The translations under genes and the position numbers were made by a program. Positions 5,922 to 12,442 of a stretch of DNA of 12,442 nucleotides are shown here, in pieces. Location of the stretch: assembly GCA_045403145.1 (NCBI GenBank), contig JAXIPA010000082.1:1-12442 (forward strand), read 5' to 3'. This DNA is from JAJYKN01 sp045403145. Its GTDB lineage: Bacteria > Nitrospirota > UBA9217. How positions within the stretch are numbered: the stretch's first letter is position 1; each line of letters opens with the position of its first letter. The notes under the pieces were generated by a model. It was not told the DNA's origin. It did no database searches and saw nothing but the letters and a program-made list of their open reading frames with translations.

Positions 5922-5945
5922 ATATTGTTCATATATTATCAATAT
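5922..5945. promoter_or_regulatory. Candidate LysR-type operator
   Basis: ATATTG and CAATAT form a perfect inverted repeat separated by 12 AT-rich bases, in the gap between the lysR-type gene and the divergent small gene. The T-N11-A pattern of LysR sites fits (T5929, A5941). It ends one base before the -35 box of the small-gene promoter, the classic position for an activator, and lies just upstream of the regulator's own start. AT-richness makes chance palindromes more likely. Confidence 0.5.
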
Positions 5946-5946
5946 A

Positions 5947-5976
5947 TTGGACGTATGTCAACTTGATGAGTAAAAT
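5947..5976 (+). promoter_or_regulatory. Candidate promoter of the 63-residue protein gene
   Basis: TTGGAC (5947-5952) and TAAAAT (5971-5976) are 18 bases apart, matching four and five of six consensus positions. Transcription from about 5983 would skip the ATG at 5966 and use the well-placed ATG at 6017, so the promoter supports that start. Confidence 0.5.
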
Positions 5977-6016
5977 ATTAAACAGAGACGAATTCCGCGG
6001 CCTGAAGGGAGACAAT

Positions 6017-6208
6017 ATGATAGTCGATAAAGGAACAGTCGAAGCTGCAAAATATTTCAAAGGGGAAGTCCTTGCTATTATGCCCGATATTCCCGGCGAG
6101 GAGCTCTCTGATATGGTAGGCGAGTACATCTTCTATCAGCAACCGTATATCAGCAAGGACGCAGCGCATGATGTAGTTGAGGAAACCTGCCTTAAGAAAT
6201 GCGCATAA
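6017..6208 (+). CDS. 63-residue hypothetical protein, divergent from the LysR regulator
   Basis: I do not recognise this gene. It starts at ATG 6017 with AAGGGAG five to six bases upstream. An in-frame ATG at 5966 would add 17 residues, but it lacks a ribosome site and lies before the predicted transcript start. The product is acidic and soluble, with no membrane segment. Its central part reads E-E-L-S-D-M-V-G-E-Y-I-F-Y-Q-Q-P and its C-terminus is C-L-K-K-C-A, a Cys-x3-Cys pair that could be redox-active or bind metal. Codon use and the strong ribosome site argue for a real gene. Its position opposite a LysR gene, with a shared palindrome, suggests it is that regulator's main target and possibly a small effector or binding protein. 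No function can be assigned. Confidence 0.7.
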   Translation: MIVDKGTVEAAKYFKGEVLAIMPDIPGEELSDMVGEYIFYQQPYISKDAAHDVVEETCLKKCA

Positions 6209-6228
6209 TGGAGAGCGTGCGAAGATAA

Positions 6229-6254
6229 GGGAAAGTTTTGGGGGAACTTTTCCC
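6229..6254 (+). terminator. Hairpin after the 63-residue protein gene
   Basis: GGGAAAGTT and AACTTTTCCC pair with one bulged T around a G-rich loop, 20 bases after the stop at 6208. The sequence after it is C-rich with only scattered T, so it is a weak terminator at best. It separates this gene from the exported DUF4139 protein gene. Confidence 0.4.
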
Positions 6255-6313
6255 TCCCCTCCTTTGTCTAATGGACCAAAAGCAGCTCAATCCATTGACA
6301 GAGGAGGCCCTTC

Positions 6314-7771
6314 ATGAAGTTCAAATATGGTGTTCCCGTCCTGACAGTGTTGTTCCTGACAAGTATCGCCTATTGTCCGGTTTCACAGGCAGAAAAGAAG
6401 GAAACAAATCTCACTACAGCTACAAGCACGCTGGATGATCAGGCCGGCGTGGCGCTCACAATCTACAACGTCAACCTCGGTCTGGTCAAGGACCAGCGTC
6501 AGATCAGCCTCTCCAAAGGTATTGGCAATCTTCGGTTCATGGACGTGGCAGCTCAGATCATGCCCACGAGTGTCCACATCAAGTCCCTCATCGATCCTGA
6601 AACCCTTCACGTGCTCGAACAGAACTACGAGTACGACCTCTTGAATCCGCAGAAGCTTCTCGATAAATATGTCGGCAAAGAGGTCAAACTCTATACCAAA
6701 AATCCTTACACCGAGCGGGAAGAACTCGTGACTGCGATGCTCCTTTCGAACAACGGCCAGCCCATCTTCAGGATCGGGGATGAGATCACCTTCGGCCATC
6801 CGGGACGGATCATCTTCCCCGGCGTGCCGGAAGACCTGAATGCGAAACCCACGCTCGTCTGGATGCTCGAGAACGAACTGCCCTCAACGCAAAAGATAGA
6901 AGCGTCCTACCTCACGACCGGCATTAATTGGCGTTCGGATTATGTGGTGACGCTGAACGACAGGGACGACAAGGCGGATCTCTCCGGCTGGGTCACCATC
7001 GACAATCACAGCGGCGCAACTTATAAAAACGCGAAGCTCAAACTCGTGGCTGGAGATGTGAACCGGGTGAAGGATAAAATGGAGTATGAAGGCAAAATGA
7101 TGCGCGCGGCAAAAGCTGCTGCAGAAGCGCCGGCTCCGCAATTCAAGGAAGATTCGTTCTTCGAGTACCATATCTATACCCTTGAACGGCCGGCTACGGT
7201 GAAAGACAACCAGACCAAACAGATCAGCCTGGTGACTGCGGACAATATCCCCGTCAAAAAAGAACTGCTCTATTACGGGGCAAATTATTACTACTACAGC
7301 CGCTACGGAGAAGCCATGTCGAACCAGAAGGTCGGCGTGTTCGTAGAGATCCAGAACAAAAAGGAAAACAACCTTGGCATTCCACTCCCTAAAGGTACCG
7401 TACGGGTCTATAAGGCCGACAAGGAGGGAAGCCTGCAGTTCGTGGGAGAGGATGCGATCGACCACACGCCCAAAGATGAGAAGGTCAGGATCAAGCTCGG
7501 AGATGCTTTTGACGTGGTAGGAAGCAGGAAGCAGACGGACTGGAAGAAAATCGCCTATGATACCTATGAATCGTCATTCGAGATATCGCTCAGGAACCAC
7601 AAGAAGGAGGACGTGGTCGTCAAGGTCGTCGAGCCCATTCCCGGCGACTGGACCATGCTGAGCTCGTCTCATCCGTATAAAAAATCCGAGGCCTTTACCG
7701 CGGAGTTCAATATCTCCGTGCTGAAAGACCAGGAAGTGAAGCTCACGTATAGAGTGAGGATGAGGTATTAG
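6314..7771 (+). CDS. Exported DUF4139 domain protein
   Basis: This 485-residue protein has a signal peptide at residues 1-26 (charged start, a hydrophobic V-L-T-V-L-F-L-T core, likely cleavage after S-Q-A), so it should act in the periplasm or outside the cell. The rest resembles DUF4139, a beta-rich domain of unknown function also found in mucoidy-inhibitor-type proteins. Supporting segments are T-I-Y-N-V-N-L-G-L-V-K-D near the start, W-R-S-D-Y-V-V-T-L in the middle, and V-V-E-P-I-P-G-D-W near the end. It is shorter than proteins that pair DUF4139 with a DUF4140 N-terminal domain. A lipobox is unlikely because Tyr precedes the only signal-region Cys. The start is ATG 6314 with AGAGGAGG about six bases upstream. 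It converges with the corA-type gene across a 112-base gap in which I see nothing notable. Confidence 0.88.
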   Translation: MKFKYGVPVLTVLFLTSIAYCPVSQAEKKETNLTTATSTLDDQAGVALTIYNVNLGLVKDQRQISLSKGIGNLRFMDVAAQIMPTSVHIKSLIDPETLHVLEQNYEYDLLNPQKLLDKYVGKEVKLYTKNPYTEREELVTAMLLSNNGQPIFRIGDEITFGHPGRIIFPGVPEDLNAKPTLVWMLENELPSTQKIEASYLTTGINWRSDYVVTLNDRDDKADLSGWVTIDNHSGATYKNAKLKLVAGDVNRVKDKMEYEGKMMRAAKAAAEAPAPQFKEDSFFEYHIYTLERPATVKDNQTKQISLVTADNIPVKKELLYYGANYYYYSRYGEAMSNQKVGVFVEIQNKKENNLGIPLPKGTVRVYKADKEGSLQFVGEDAIDHTPKDEKVRIKLGDAFDVVGSRKQTDWKKIAYDTYESSFEISLRNHKKEDVVVKVVEPIPGDWTMLSSSHPYKKSEAFTAEFNISVLKDQEVKLTYRVRMRY

Positions 7772-7883
7772 AAAGACGGGAGCAGGGATCAAGGGGCAGG
7801 GGCCATGTAAATAAGGCAATGTGTCGGATGAGCAGGGGACTTGAGCGCCTCTTACTTATTACACATTCCTCTTCACAGCCTTT

Positions 7884-8948
7884 TTACAGCCACTTCCTGC
7901 GCCGGAAATAAAAAAACATTCCCACGCCGATCCCGCCCATGACGAGCCATGCCAGCAGATAGCCGTACTTCCATTCAAGCTCCGGCATGTACTTAAAGTT
8001 CATCCCGTACACACCGGCGATAAAGGTTATCGGCATGAAAATGAGGGAGATAACCGTCAGGACCTTCATGACCTCGTTCAAACGGTTGCTGACGCTCGAC
8101 AGGTACATGTCGAGCATGCCGGAAATCATTTCCCGGTAGATATCGACGCTGTCGATGATGTGAATCACGTGGTCGTAGACGTCCCGCACATAGGGGACCG
8201 TTGCTTCCCGGATGATCGGCGATTCGTGTTTCCCCATGCTGCTCACCACCTCCCGCAAGGGCCAGACGGAGTTATGGAGAAAGATCAGTTCACGCTTGAG
8301 CTGGTAAATCCGCTGCACGGTTTTCTGCGTCGGGTTCTCGATCAGTTCCGTTTCGAGAAGCTCTATCCTGTCGCCGAACTTTTCGAGGACCACGAAATAG
8401 TTGTCCACGACGGCGTCAATGAGCGCATAGGCAAGATAGTCCGCGCCGGTCTTGCGGATGCGGCCTTTGCTGCTTCTGATGCGGTCGCGGATCAGGTTGA
8501 ACACGTCCCCTTCCACCCCTTCCTGGAAGGAAAGAACGAAGTTCGCGCCCGCGATGAGGCTGAGCTGCTCCGTCACGGTCTCTCCGCCCTTTCCCACCGA
8601 GAGCATCTTGAGCACGATGTAGAGGTAGTCCCCGTAATCCTCCATCTTCGGACGCTGGTCCGTGTTCACGATGTCTTCCATGACGAGGCGGTGCAGGCCG
8701 AAGCAGTCGCCCAGCTTTTCGAGCACCGGCACGTTATGGACGCCGTCGAGATTGACCCAGGTGACGGTGGGCTTGTTCTTGTAGGGAACGCACGCTTCGA
8801 CCGCAGTCACGACCTGTTCGGTATAATTCGCCTCGTCGTAGTCGATGACGTGGATGTCGACCTTTTCGCCCTTTTTCTCTCCCGTATAGAGCAAGGTCTC
8901 GGATGGCAAGCCGACCTTCTTTATTCTGCGTTTGGATATTTTCGACAT
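7884..8948 (-). CDS. corA: CorA-family magnesium/cobalt transporter
   Basis: This 354-residue inner-membrane channel should form pentamers that admit Mg2+ or Co2+. The N-terminal two-thirds are the cytoplasmic funnel, including T-W-V-N-L-D-G and a long helix around residues 200-290. The C-terminus has two membrane segments separated by the signature Y-G-M-N at 314-317, followed by F-K-Y-M-P-E, and ends with the basic tail R-R-R-K-W-L. The length is usual for the bacterial family. I chose ATG 8948 (reading M-S-K-I-S-K-R-R) because AAGAG stands five bases upstream and the 17 extra residues of a longer frame look atypical. It follows the diguanylate cyclase gene by 75 bases on the same strand. 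No magnesium riboswitch is apparent in that gap. Transport of other divalent ions is possible. Confidence 0.95.
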   Translation of the reverse strand: MSKISKRRIKKVGLPSETLLYTGEKKGEKVDIHVIDYDEANYTEQVVTAVEACVPYKNKPTVTWVNLDGVHNVPVLEKLGDCFGLHRLVMEDIVNTDQRPKMEDYGDYLYIVLKMLSVGKGGETVTEQLSLIAGANFVLSFQEGVEGDVFNLIRDRIRSSKGRIRKTGADYLAYALIDAVVDNYFVVLEKFGDRIELLETELIENPTQKTVQRIYQLKRELIFLHNSVWPLREVVSSMGKHESPIIREATVPYVRDVYDHVIHIIDSVDIYREMISGMLDMYLSSVSNRLNEVMKVLTVISLIFMPITFIAGVYGMNFKYMPELEWKYGYLLAWLVMGGIGVGMFFYFRRRKWL

Positions 8949-9023
8949 GTCCGCTCTTCTTTCAAGATCGCCGCGTGCCGCATGCGTGCAGGCCGGCATC
9001 CCGACTTTCCCGTCCTTGTGTCG

Positions 9024-9968
9024 TTATCTGGTCTCGACCTGGTTCCGGCCCCCCCGTTTGGACAGGTACAATGCCATATCGGCCCGCTCCAGGACGCTCT
9101 CCAGGGTGTCTCCTTCTATATATTCCGTCAACCCCGCGCTTATCGTGACCGGCCCGTCCAGCAAAAATTGATGTTGCCCGATGGTTTGCCGCAGCCGTTC
9201 CGCCTGTATCTTTCCCTGTTCCTTTGTGGTGTGAGGCAAAAGCACGATGAATTCGTCACCCCCCCGGCGAAATACGCAATCGTTGTCGCGAATGCAGCGG
9301 GTCACGACGCCCTCCAGTTCCGCCAGGATATCATCGCCCTTCGCATTGCCATAGGCGTCATTGATGCGTTTGAAGGAATCCAGATTAAAAACCATTAGGG
9401 AGAAGCTTATCTTGTAGCGTTTCGCCCGGGTCAGCTCTTCGGCATAGACCTTTTCCAATTTGTCTCGATTGAAGACCACCCGGGCCGACTTGTCCGAAGC
9501 GGACAACCGTTTTAATTGTTGACTCAGTTGCTCAAAACGCTCTGTGTACTCCCGCAGTTTTGCTTCAGCTTGTTTCATTTCGCTGATGTCCCGTGTGGAA
9601 CCGACAAAAGCGGACAAAACGCCGTCCTCGATCACGGGATTGATCGTAATTTCAGTCCAGATGACATGCCCGTCCTTGCAGATCTGCTGAACGTCCCGCA
9701 GGATTATGGGGGCAAATTGCCCTTGTTGGCCCGTCTTTGCATATTCAGTGGTCGCCTTCAGCACGTAATTCTGAGAGGCGTCGGTTAAAAACGTGAACAA
9801 ATGTTGTCCAACGACTTCGCTGGGATCATAACCCCGCAGTTGCTTGTCCCGGGGACTGACAAAGGTGAACACCAATCGGGTGTCCAGCTCCCAAACGACA
9901 TCCTTGATGTTCTCAATTATGTGCTTATACCGTTTATCCCGCCAGTTTGCATTTAAGAGGTCATGCAT
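9024..9968 (-). CDS. PAS-GGDEF diguanylate cyclase
   Basis: This 314-residue cytosolic protein should make cyclic di-GMP from GTP under control of a sensory PAS domain. The PAS fold spans about 12-130, ending in the usual G-S-T-R-D-I-S-E, and a helical linker covers 131-155. The GGDEF domain starts near 165. The active motif R-R-G-G-D-E-F is intact (236-240), the metal site D197 is in F-N-L-D-S-F-K, and a product-inhibition site R227-D-N-D230 stands exactly five residues before GGDEF. The usual D-x-L-T-G-L-x-N-R opening is degenerate here (S-A-R-V-V-F-N-R). No membrane segment is seen, so the signal is intracellular. I chose ATG 9968 because AGGTGAT lies at proper spacing. ATG 9974 is too close to it, and longer starts add non-PAS sequence. 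It follows the oxidoreductase beta gene by 151 bases. Confidence 0.93.
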   Translation of the reverse strand: MHDLLNANWRDKRYKHIIENIKDVVWELDTRLVFTFVSPRDKQLRGYDPSEVVGQHLFTFLTDASQNYVLKATTEYAKTGQQGQFAPIILRDVQQICKDGHVIWTEITINPVIEDGVLSAFVGSTRDISEMKQAEAKLREYTERFEQLSQQLKRLSASDKSARVVFNRDKLEKVYAEELTRAKRYKISFSLMVFNLDSFKRINDAYGNAKGDDILAELEGVVTRCIRDNDCVFRRGGDEFIVLLPHTTKEQGKIQAERLRQTIGQHQFLLDGPVTISAGLTEYIEGDTLESVLERADMALYLSKRGGRNQVETR

Positions 9969-10027
9969 GTTCATCACCTGTCTTTGAATTGAAAAACTCG
10001 TCAGCAGTATCGGTGCGGTTTTCGGGG

Positions 10028-10033
10028 AGTATA
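10028..10033 (-). promoter_or_regulatory. Candidate extended -10 promoter of the diguanylate cyclase
   Basis: On the minus strand TGATATACT gives an extended -10 (TG, one base, then TATACT, five of six to consensus). No good -35 box stands 17 bases upstream. Transcription would start near 10021, about 50 bases before the chosen ATG at 9968, allowing expression separate from the oxidoreductase genes. Confidence 0.35.
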
Positions 10034-10119
10034 TCAGAGTTGCGGACAAAATGTAACGAGAATCATAGCCGTGAATCGACAACCGGTCCTGCGCTTCACG
10101 CATATTCCCGGCGTTCGCA

Positions 10120-10971
10120 TCAGGTGAATTCCTTGAGCGTCCCTTCTATCCTGGACGCGTCAAAGACCTGATGCACGAGGGGCTTGCCTGCTAGCATCGG
10201 CAGCCGTTCCTCGAATATCGGGCGGCGGTTGCGGTAGATGACGCCGATGGGGATGCGGTCGCCCCATTCGAGCGCCTTCTGGAAGGCCGCGGCCCGGTCT
10301 TCCGGGTTGTACTCAGGTTCGATACGGTAGACGCGCTTGCGGTACCATTCGTAGGTGTTGAGCTTGTTGAACGTGACGCAGGGCTGAAGGATGTCGATGA
10401 GCGCGAAGCCTTTGTGGTTCATCGCCTCTTTCATGAGGCCCTTGAGGTGCTCCGTGTCGGCGGCATATGCCCGCGCCGCGAAGCTGCAATCGAGCGCCAC
10501 GGCGAGCGCCATGGGATTGAACTGCCCGGAGATGACCCCGAAGGGTGCGTTTTTGGCCGTGGTGCCTTCAGCCGTTGTCGGCGACGGCTGCCCTTTCGTA
10601 AGCCCGTAGATCTGGTTGTCGTGCACGAAGCACTTCACGTTGATGTTGCGCCGGATGGCCGCCAGGAGATGGTTGCCTCCTTCGCCGTAGCAGTCGCCGT
10701 CGCCGGTCGTAACGATCACCGGCATGGCATGGTTTGCGAGCCTGATGCCCGTTGCAGCCGGCAGCGCCCTGCCGTGCAGCCCGTTGAAGGTGTTGCACTT
10801 CGTATAGTGGGGAAGCTTTGCCGCCTGGCCGATGCCCGACACGACGGTGATCTGGTGCGGCTCGAGGGCGAGTTCCACCATCGCGTCTTTAAATGCCTTG
10901 AGAATGGCAAAGTTGGCGCACCCGGCGCACCATGCCGGGACCTGCCCGTTATAGCTTTCCAAGGTGGCCAT
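10120..10971 (-). CDS. 2-oxoacid:ferredoxin oxidoreductase subunit beta
   Basis: This 283-residue thiamine-diphosphate-binding subunit catalyses, with the alpha subunit, coenzyme A-dependent oxidative decarboxylation of a 2-oxoacid with ferredoxin, or the reverse carboxylation. The TPP/Mg motif is complete: G-D-G-D-C-Y-G-E-G-G-N at 90-100, closing with F-V-H-D-N at 115-119 and I-Y-G-L-T-K-G-Q. The N-terminus has W-C-A-G-C-A-N at 14-20, typical of the KorB/VorB group. The substrate (2-oxoglutarate, pyruvate or branched-chain oxoacids) cannot be settled from sequence alone. The start at ATG 10971 has AGGAGG five bases upstream, located inside the end of the alpha gene. The two frames overlap by 23 bases, which implies translational coupling and equal production. 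No ferredoxin-like cluster domain is present. Confidence 0.93.
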   Translation of the reverse strand: MATLESYNGQVPAWCAGCANFAILKAFKDAMVELALEPHQITVVSGIGQAAKLPHYTKCNTFNGLHGRALPAATGIRLANHAMPVIVTTGDGDCYGEGGNHLLAAIRRNINVKCFVHDNQIYGLTKGQPSPTTAEGTTAKNAPFGVISGQFNPMALAVALDCSFAARAYAADTEHLKGLMKEAMNHKGFALIDILQPCVTFNKLNTYEWYRKRVYRIEPEYNPEDRAAAFQKALEWGDRIPIGVIYRNRRPIFEERLPMLAGKPLVHQVFDASRIEGTLKEFT

Positions 10972-12442
10972 TGATCCCTCCTACGAGTTCTTCAACGGTG
11001 AACGGCCTGCCGTCAAATTTGTGGATCTGCGCTGTGAATTCATAGCCCGTCTCCGCCCGCATGAGACGGGCGAATTGACCGGTCGCGTTATTCTCCACGC
11101 AGATGGAGATCTTTGCGTTCTGGAGGGACTTAAGGTAGTCAAAGCGGTCCCGGCGCGGCAGGGGAAAGACTTCGCTGAAATGCAGCATTGCGATACTGGT
11201 CGTTTTTGCCGCTTCGTCCACCGCTTCCTTCATGACGCCGTACGTCGAACCCCACCCCGCAATCACGACGCGGGGATTGTGGTCGCCGTAGAGAATCGGC
11301 GGAGCAATCTCCTGCTCGATGAGCGGTAATTTCCTGAAGAGCCGCTTATCCACCATGTTGATGCGCGTGGCGGCGTCTTCAACAATGTGGCCTTCCTCGT
11401 CGTGCTCGTCGCTGTCGGTGACGACGACGTGCTCTGCGTCACCGGGCACGCCGAGCGGGGTGACCCCCGTGCCGGTGAACGCATGTCGCTTGTACAAAGG
11501 AAGGCTCTTGAATGCCTCTCCCCTCAGGCGGTAATCCGTGTAGCGCAATTTACTTACATCGAGACCGTCGTAGGTCCACTGGGAATCGGCGAGGTAGGTG
11601 TCGTACAGGATAAATACCGGTATCTGGTATTTCTCTGCGAGGTCGAAGGCCTTGTTCGTGAGATGGAATGCCTGGCGCGGCGTGCCGGGCGCTAAGATCA
11701 CGCGCGGGAACTCCCCGTGCCCGGCGGACATGAGGAACTGAAGCTCCCCCTGCTCCGTCCGTGTCGGGAACCCGGTTGCCGGGCCGGGCCGCTGGCCCAT
11801 GGCGATCACGATCGGGGTCTCGGTCATGCCGGCAAGAGAAAGACCCTCGACCATGAGCGCGAAGCCCCCTCCCGACGTCCCGGTCATGGCCCGGGCGCCC
11901 GCGAAGGACGCGCCGAGGGCCATGTTGATTGCCGCGATCTCATCCTCCGCCTGTTCGACCACAACACCGTATTCCTTTTCCTTGGCCGCAAGATAGTTCA
12001 TGATCCCCGTTGAGGGCGTCATGGGGTAGGCTGCGTAGAATTTGCAACCCGAGGCGAGCGCGCCGAGCGCAATTGCCTCGACGCCTCCCAGCAGCATTCG
12101 CCGCTTTACCCCCGCTGCGGGCGCCGGGAACGAATGCCTGGCGTTGTTCCGGACCCCATACTCGTGGCCCGCCTGCGCCGAGTTCTTGTTGGCTTGTACT
12201 ACCTCGTCGCCTTTCTTTTTAAAGGTCTCGGTAATGAGCTCCAGGAGAAGCGTCAGTTCCATCCCGAGCATGCCGAGTACGGCGCCGGTCGCGACGGTGT
12301 TCGCCATGATCTTGTTTCCACCGCGTTCCAGCGCCAGCTTTTCAAAGGGGACGTCGAAAAACAAAGGGCTTTCGCGGTTCAGTTTGAGCGCGGAGGAGTC
12401 ATAGATGACCCGACCGCGACCGGAAAGTTCTTTCTCGTGCTG
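10949..12442 (-). CDS. 2-oxoacid:ferredoxin oxidoreductase alpha subunit with N-terminal gamma domain (5' end outside window)
   Basis: The frame is open to the window edge, so at least 497 residues are visible and the true start lies beyond 12442. The first 90 or so visible residues are the end of a gamma (POR) domain, including E-K-L-A-L-E-R-G-G-N-K-I-M-A-N-T and G-A-V-L-G-M-L-G. The alpha domain follows: G-G-V-E-A-I-A-L-G-A-L-A-S-G-C, Y-P-M-T-P-S-T-G-I-M, E-D-E-I-A-A-I-N-M-A-L-G-A-S and T-S-G-G-G-F-A-L-M. The C-terminal half carries the second POR domain (P-R-V-V-I-A-G-W-G-S-T-Y-G). This gamma-alpha fusion is the two-gene KorAB-type arrangement. With the beta subunit it links a 2-oxoacid and coenzyme A to ferredoxin in anaerobic carbon metabolism. 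The TTG at 12364 looks like an internal codon, not the start. Confidence 0.93.
   Translation of the reverse strand, partial: QHEKELSGRGRVIYDSSALKLNRESPLFFDVPFEKLALERGGNKIMANTVATGAVLGMLGMELTLLLELITETFKKKGDEVVQANKNSAQAGHEYGVRNNARHSFPAPAAGVKRRMLLGGVEAIALGALASGCKFYAAYPMTPSTGIMNYLAAKEKEYGVVVEQAEDEIAAINMALGASFAGARAMTGTSGGGFALMVEGLSLAGMTETPIVIAMGQRPGPATGFPTRTEQGELQFLMSAGHGEFPRVILAPGTPRQAFHLTNKAFDLAEKYQIPVFILYDTYLADSQWTYDGLDVSKLRYTDYRLRGEAFKSLPLYKRHAFTGTGVTPLGVPGDAEHVVVTDSDEHDEEGHIVEDAATRINMVDKRLFRKLPLIEQEIAPPILYGDHNPRVVIAGWGSTYGVMKEAVDEAAKTTSIAMLHFSEVFPLPRRDRFDYLKSLQNAKISICVENNATGQFARLMRAETGYEFTAQIHKFDGRPFTVEELVGGINGHLGKL

Noticed and set aside
5913..5942. A TTG start ten codons upstream for the LysR regulator
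   Set aside because: The added residues are AT-rich spacer translation, overlap the palindrome, and are absent from the usual M-E-L-R-H beginning.
8949..9023. A magnesium-sensing leader before the corA-type gene
   Set aside because: The 75-base gap has only a short TGCCG/CGGCA pairing. It is too short for the known Mg riboswitches and lacks their conserved core.
8160..9398. A 412-codon open frame on the plus strand
   Set aside because: It runs antisense across the corA-type and diguanylate cyclase genes, which have intact family motifs. Its product is a His/Asp/Val-rich string with no domain, as expected from the opposite strand of GC-rich codons.

Overview
The window (about 12.4 kb, moderate GC, no RNA genes or mobile elements seen) looks like chromosome from an anaerobic or microaerophilic Gram-negative bacterium. 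The clues are a ferredoxin-linked 2-oxoacid oxidoreductase, an ECF sigma/anti-sigma pair with a periplasmic domain, a c-di-GMP cyclase and an apparent selenocysteine-containing redox protein. Nitrospirota or Desulfobacterota-like lineages would fit, but this is inference from gene content only.

Layout. 1-576: a possible 42-residue hydrophobic protein and an AT-rich gap. 577-3178 (minus): a three-gene redox operon. In transcription order it holds a short glutaredoxin-like gene, an isochorismatase-family hydrolase and a thioredoxin reductase fused to an N-terminal double-thioredoxin-fold domain. 3274-4997 (plus, divergent): an ECF sigma factor translationally coupled to a zinc-finger anti-sigma factor. 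5022-5912 (minus): a LysR regulator, divergent from a 63-residue protein of unknown function (6017-6208), with a palindrome and a promoter between them. 6314-7771 (plus): an exported DUF4139 protein. 7884-12442 (minus): gamma/alpha and beta subunits of a 2-oxoacid:ferredoxin oxidoreductase, a PAS-GGDEF diguanylate cyclase and a CorA metal transporter.

Main discovery. The gene at 3178-2961 (minus) is not an ordinary open frame. It starts behind a strong Shine-Dalgarno site and has an in-frame UGA exactly where a glutaredoxin has its first catalytic Cys (G-K-A-G-U-P-H-T). A second UGA lies three codons before the end (G-G-S-U-G-I-stop). Each UGA is followed, at the spacing of a bacterial SECIS, by a hairpin with a GU in its apical loop. 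The product has no cysteine, so all its redox chemistry would rest on two selenocysteines. It resembles what I recall as the Uxx-star family of glutaredoxin-like (seleno)proteins. One missing base near 3023-3024 breaks the frame in this sequence and is either an assembly error or a real lesion. The downstream thioredoxin reductase fusion is the natural candidate for its reductant. The divergent sigma factor could tie the operon to an envelope or redox stress response, although that link is inference.
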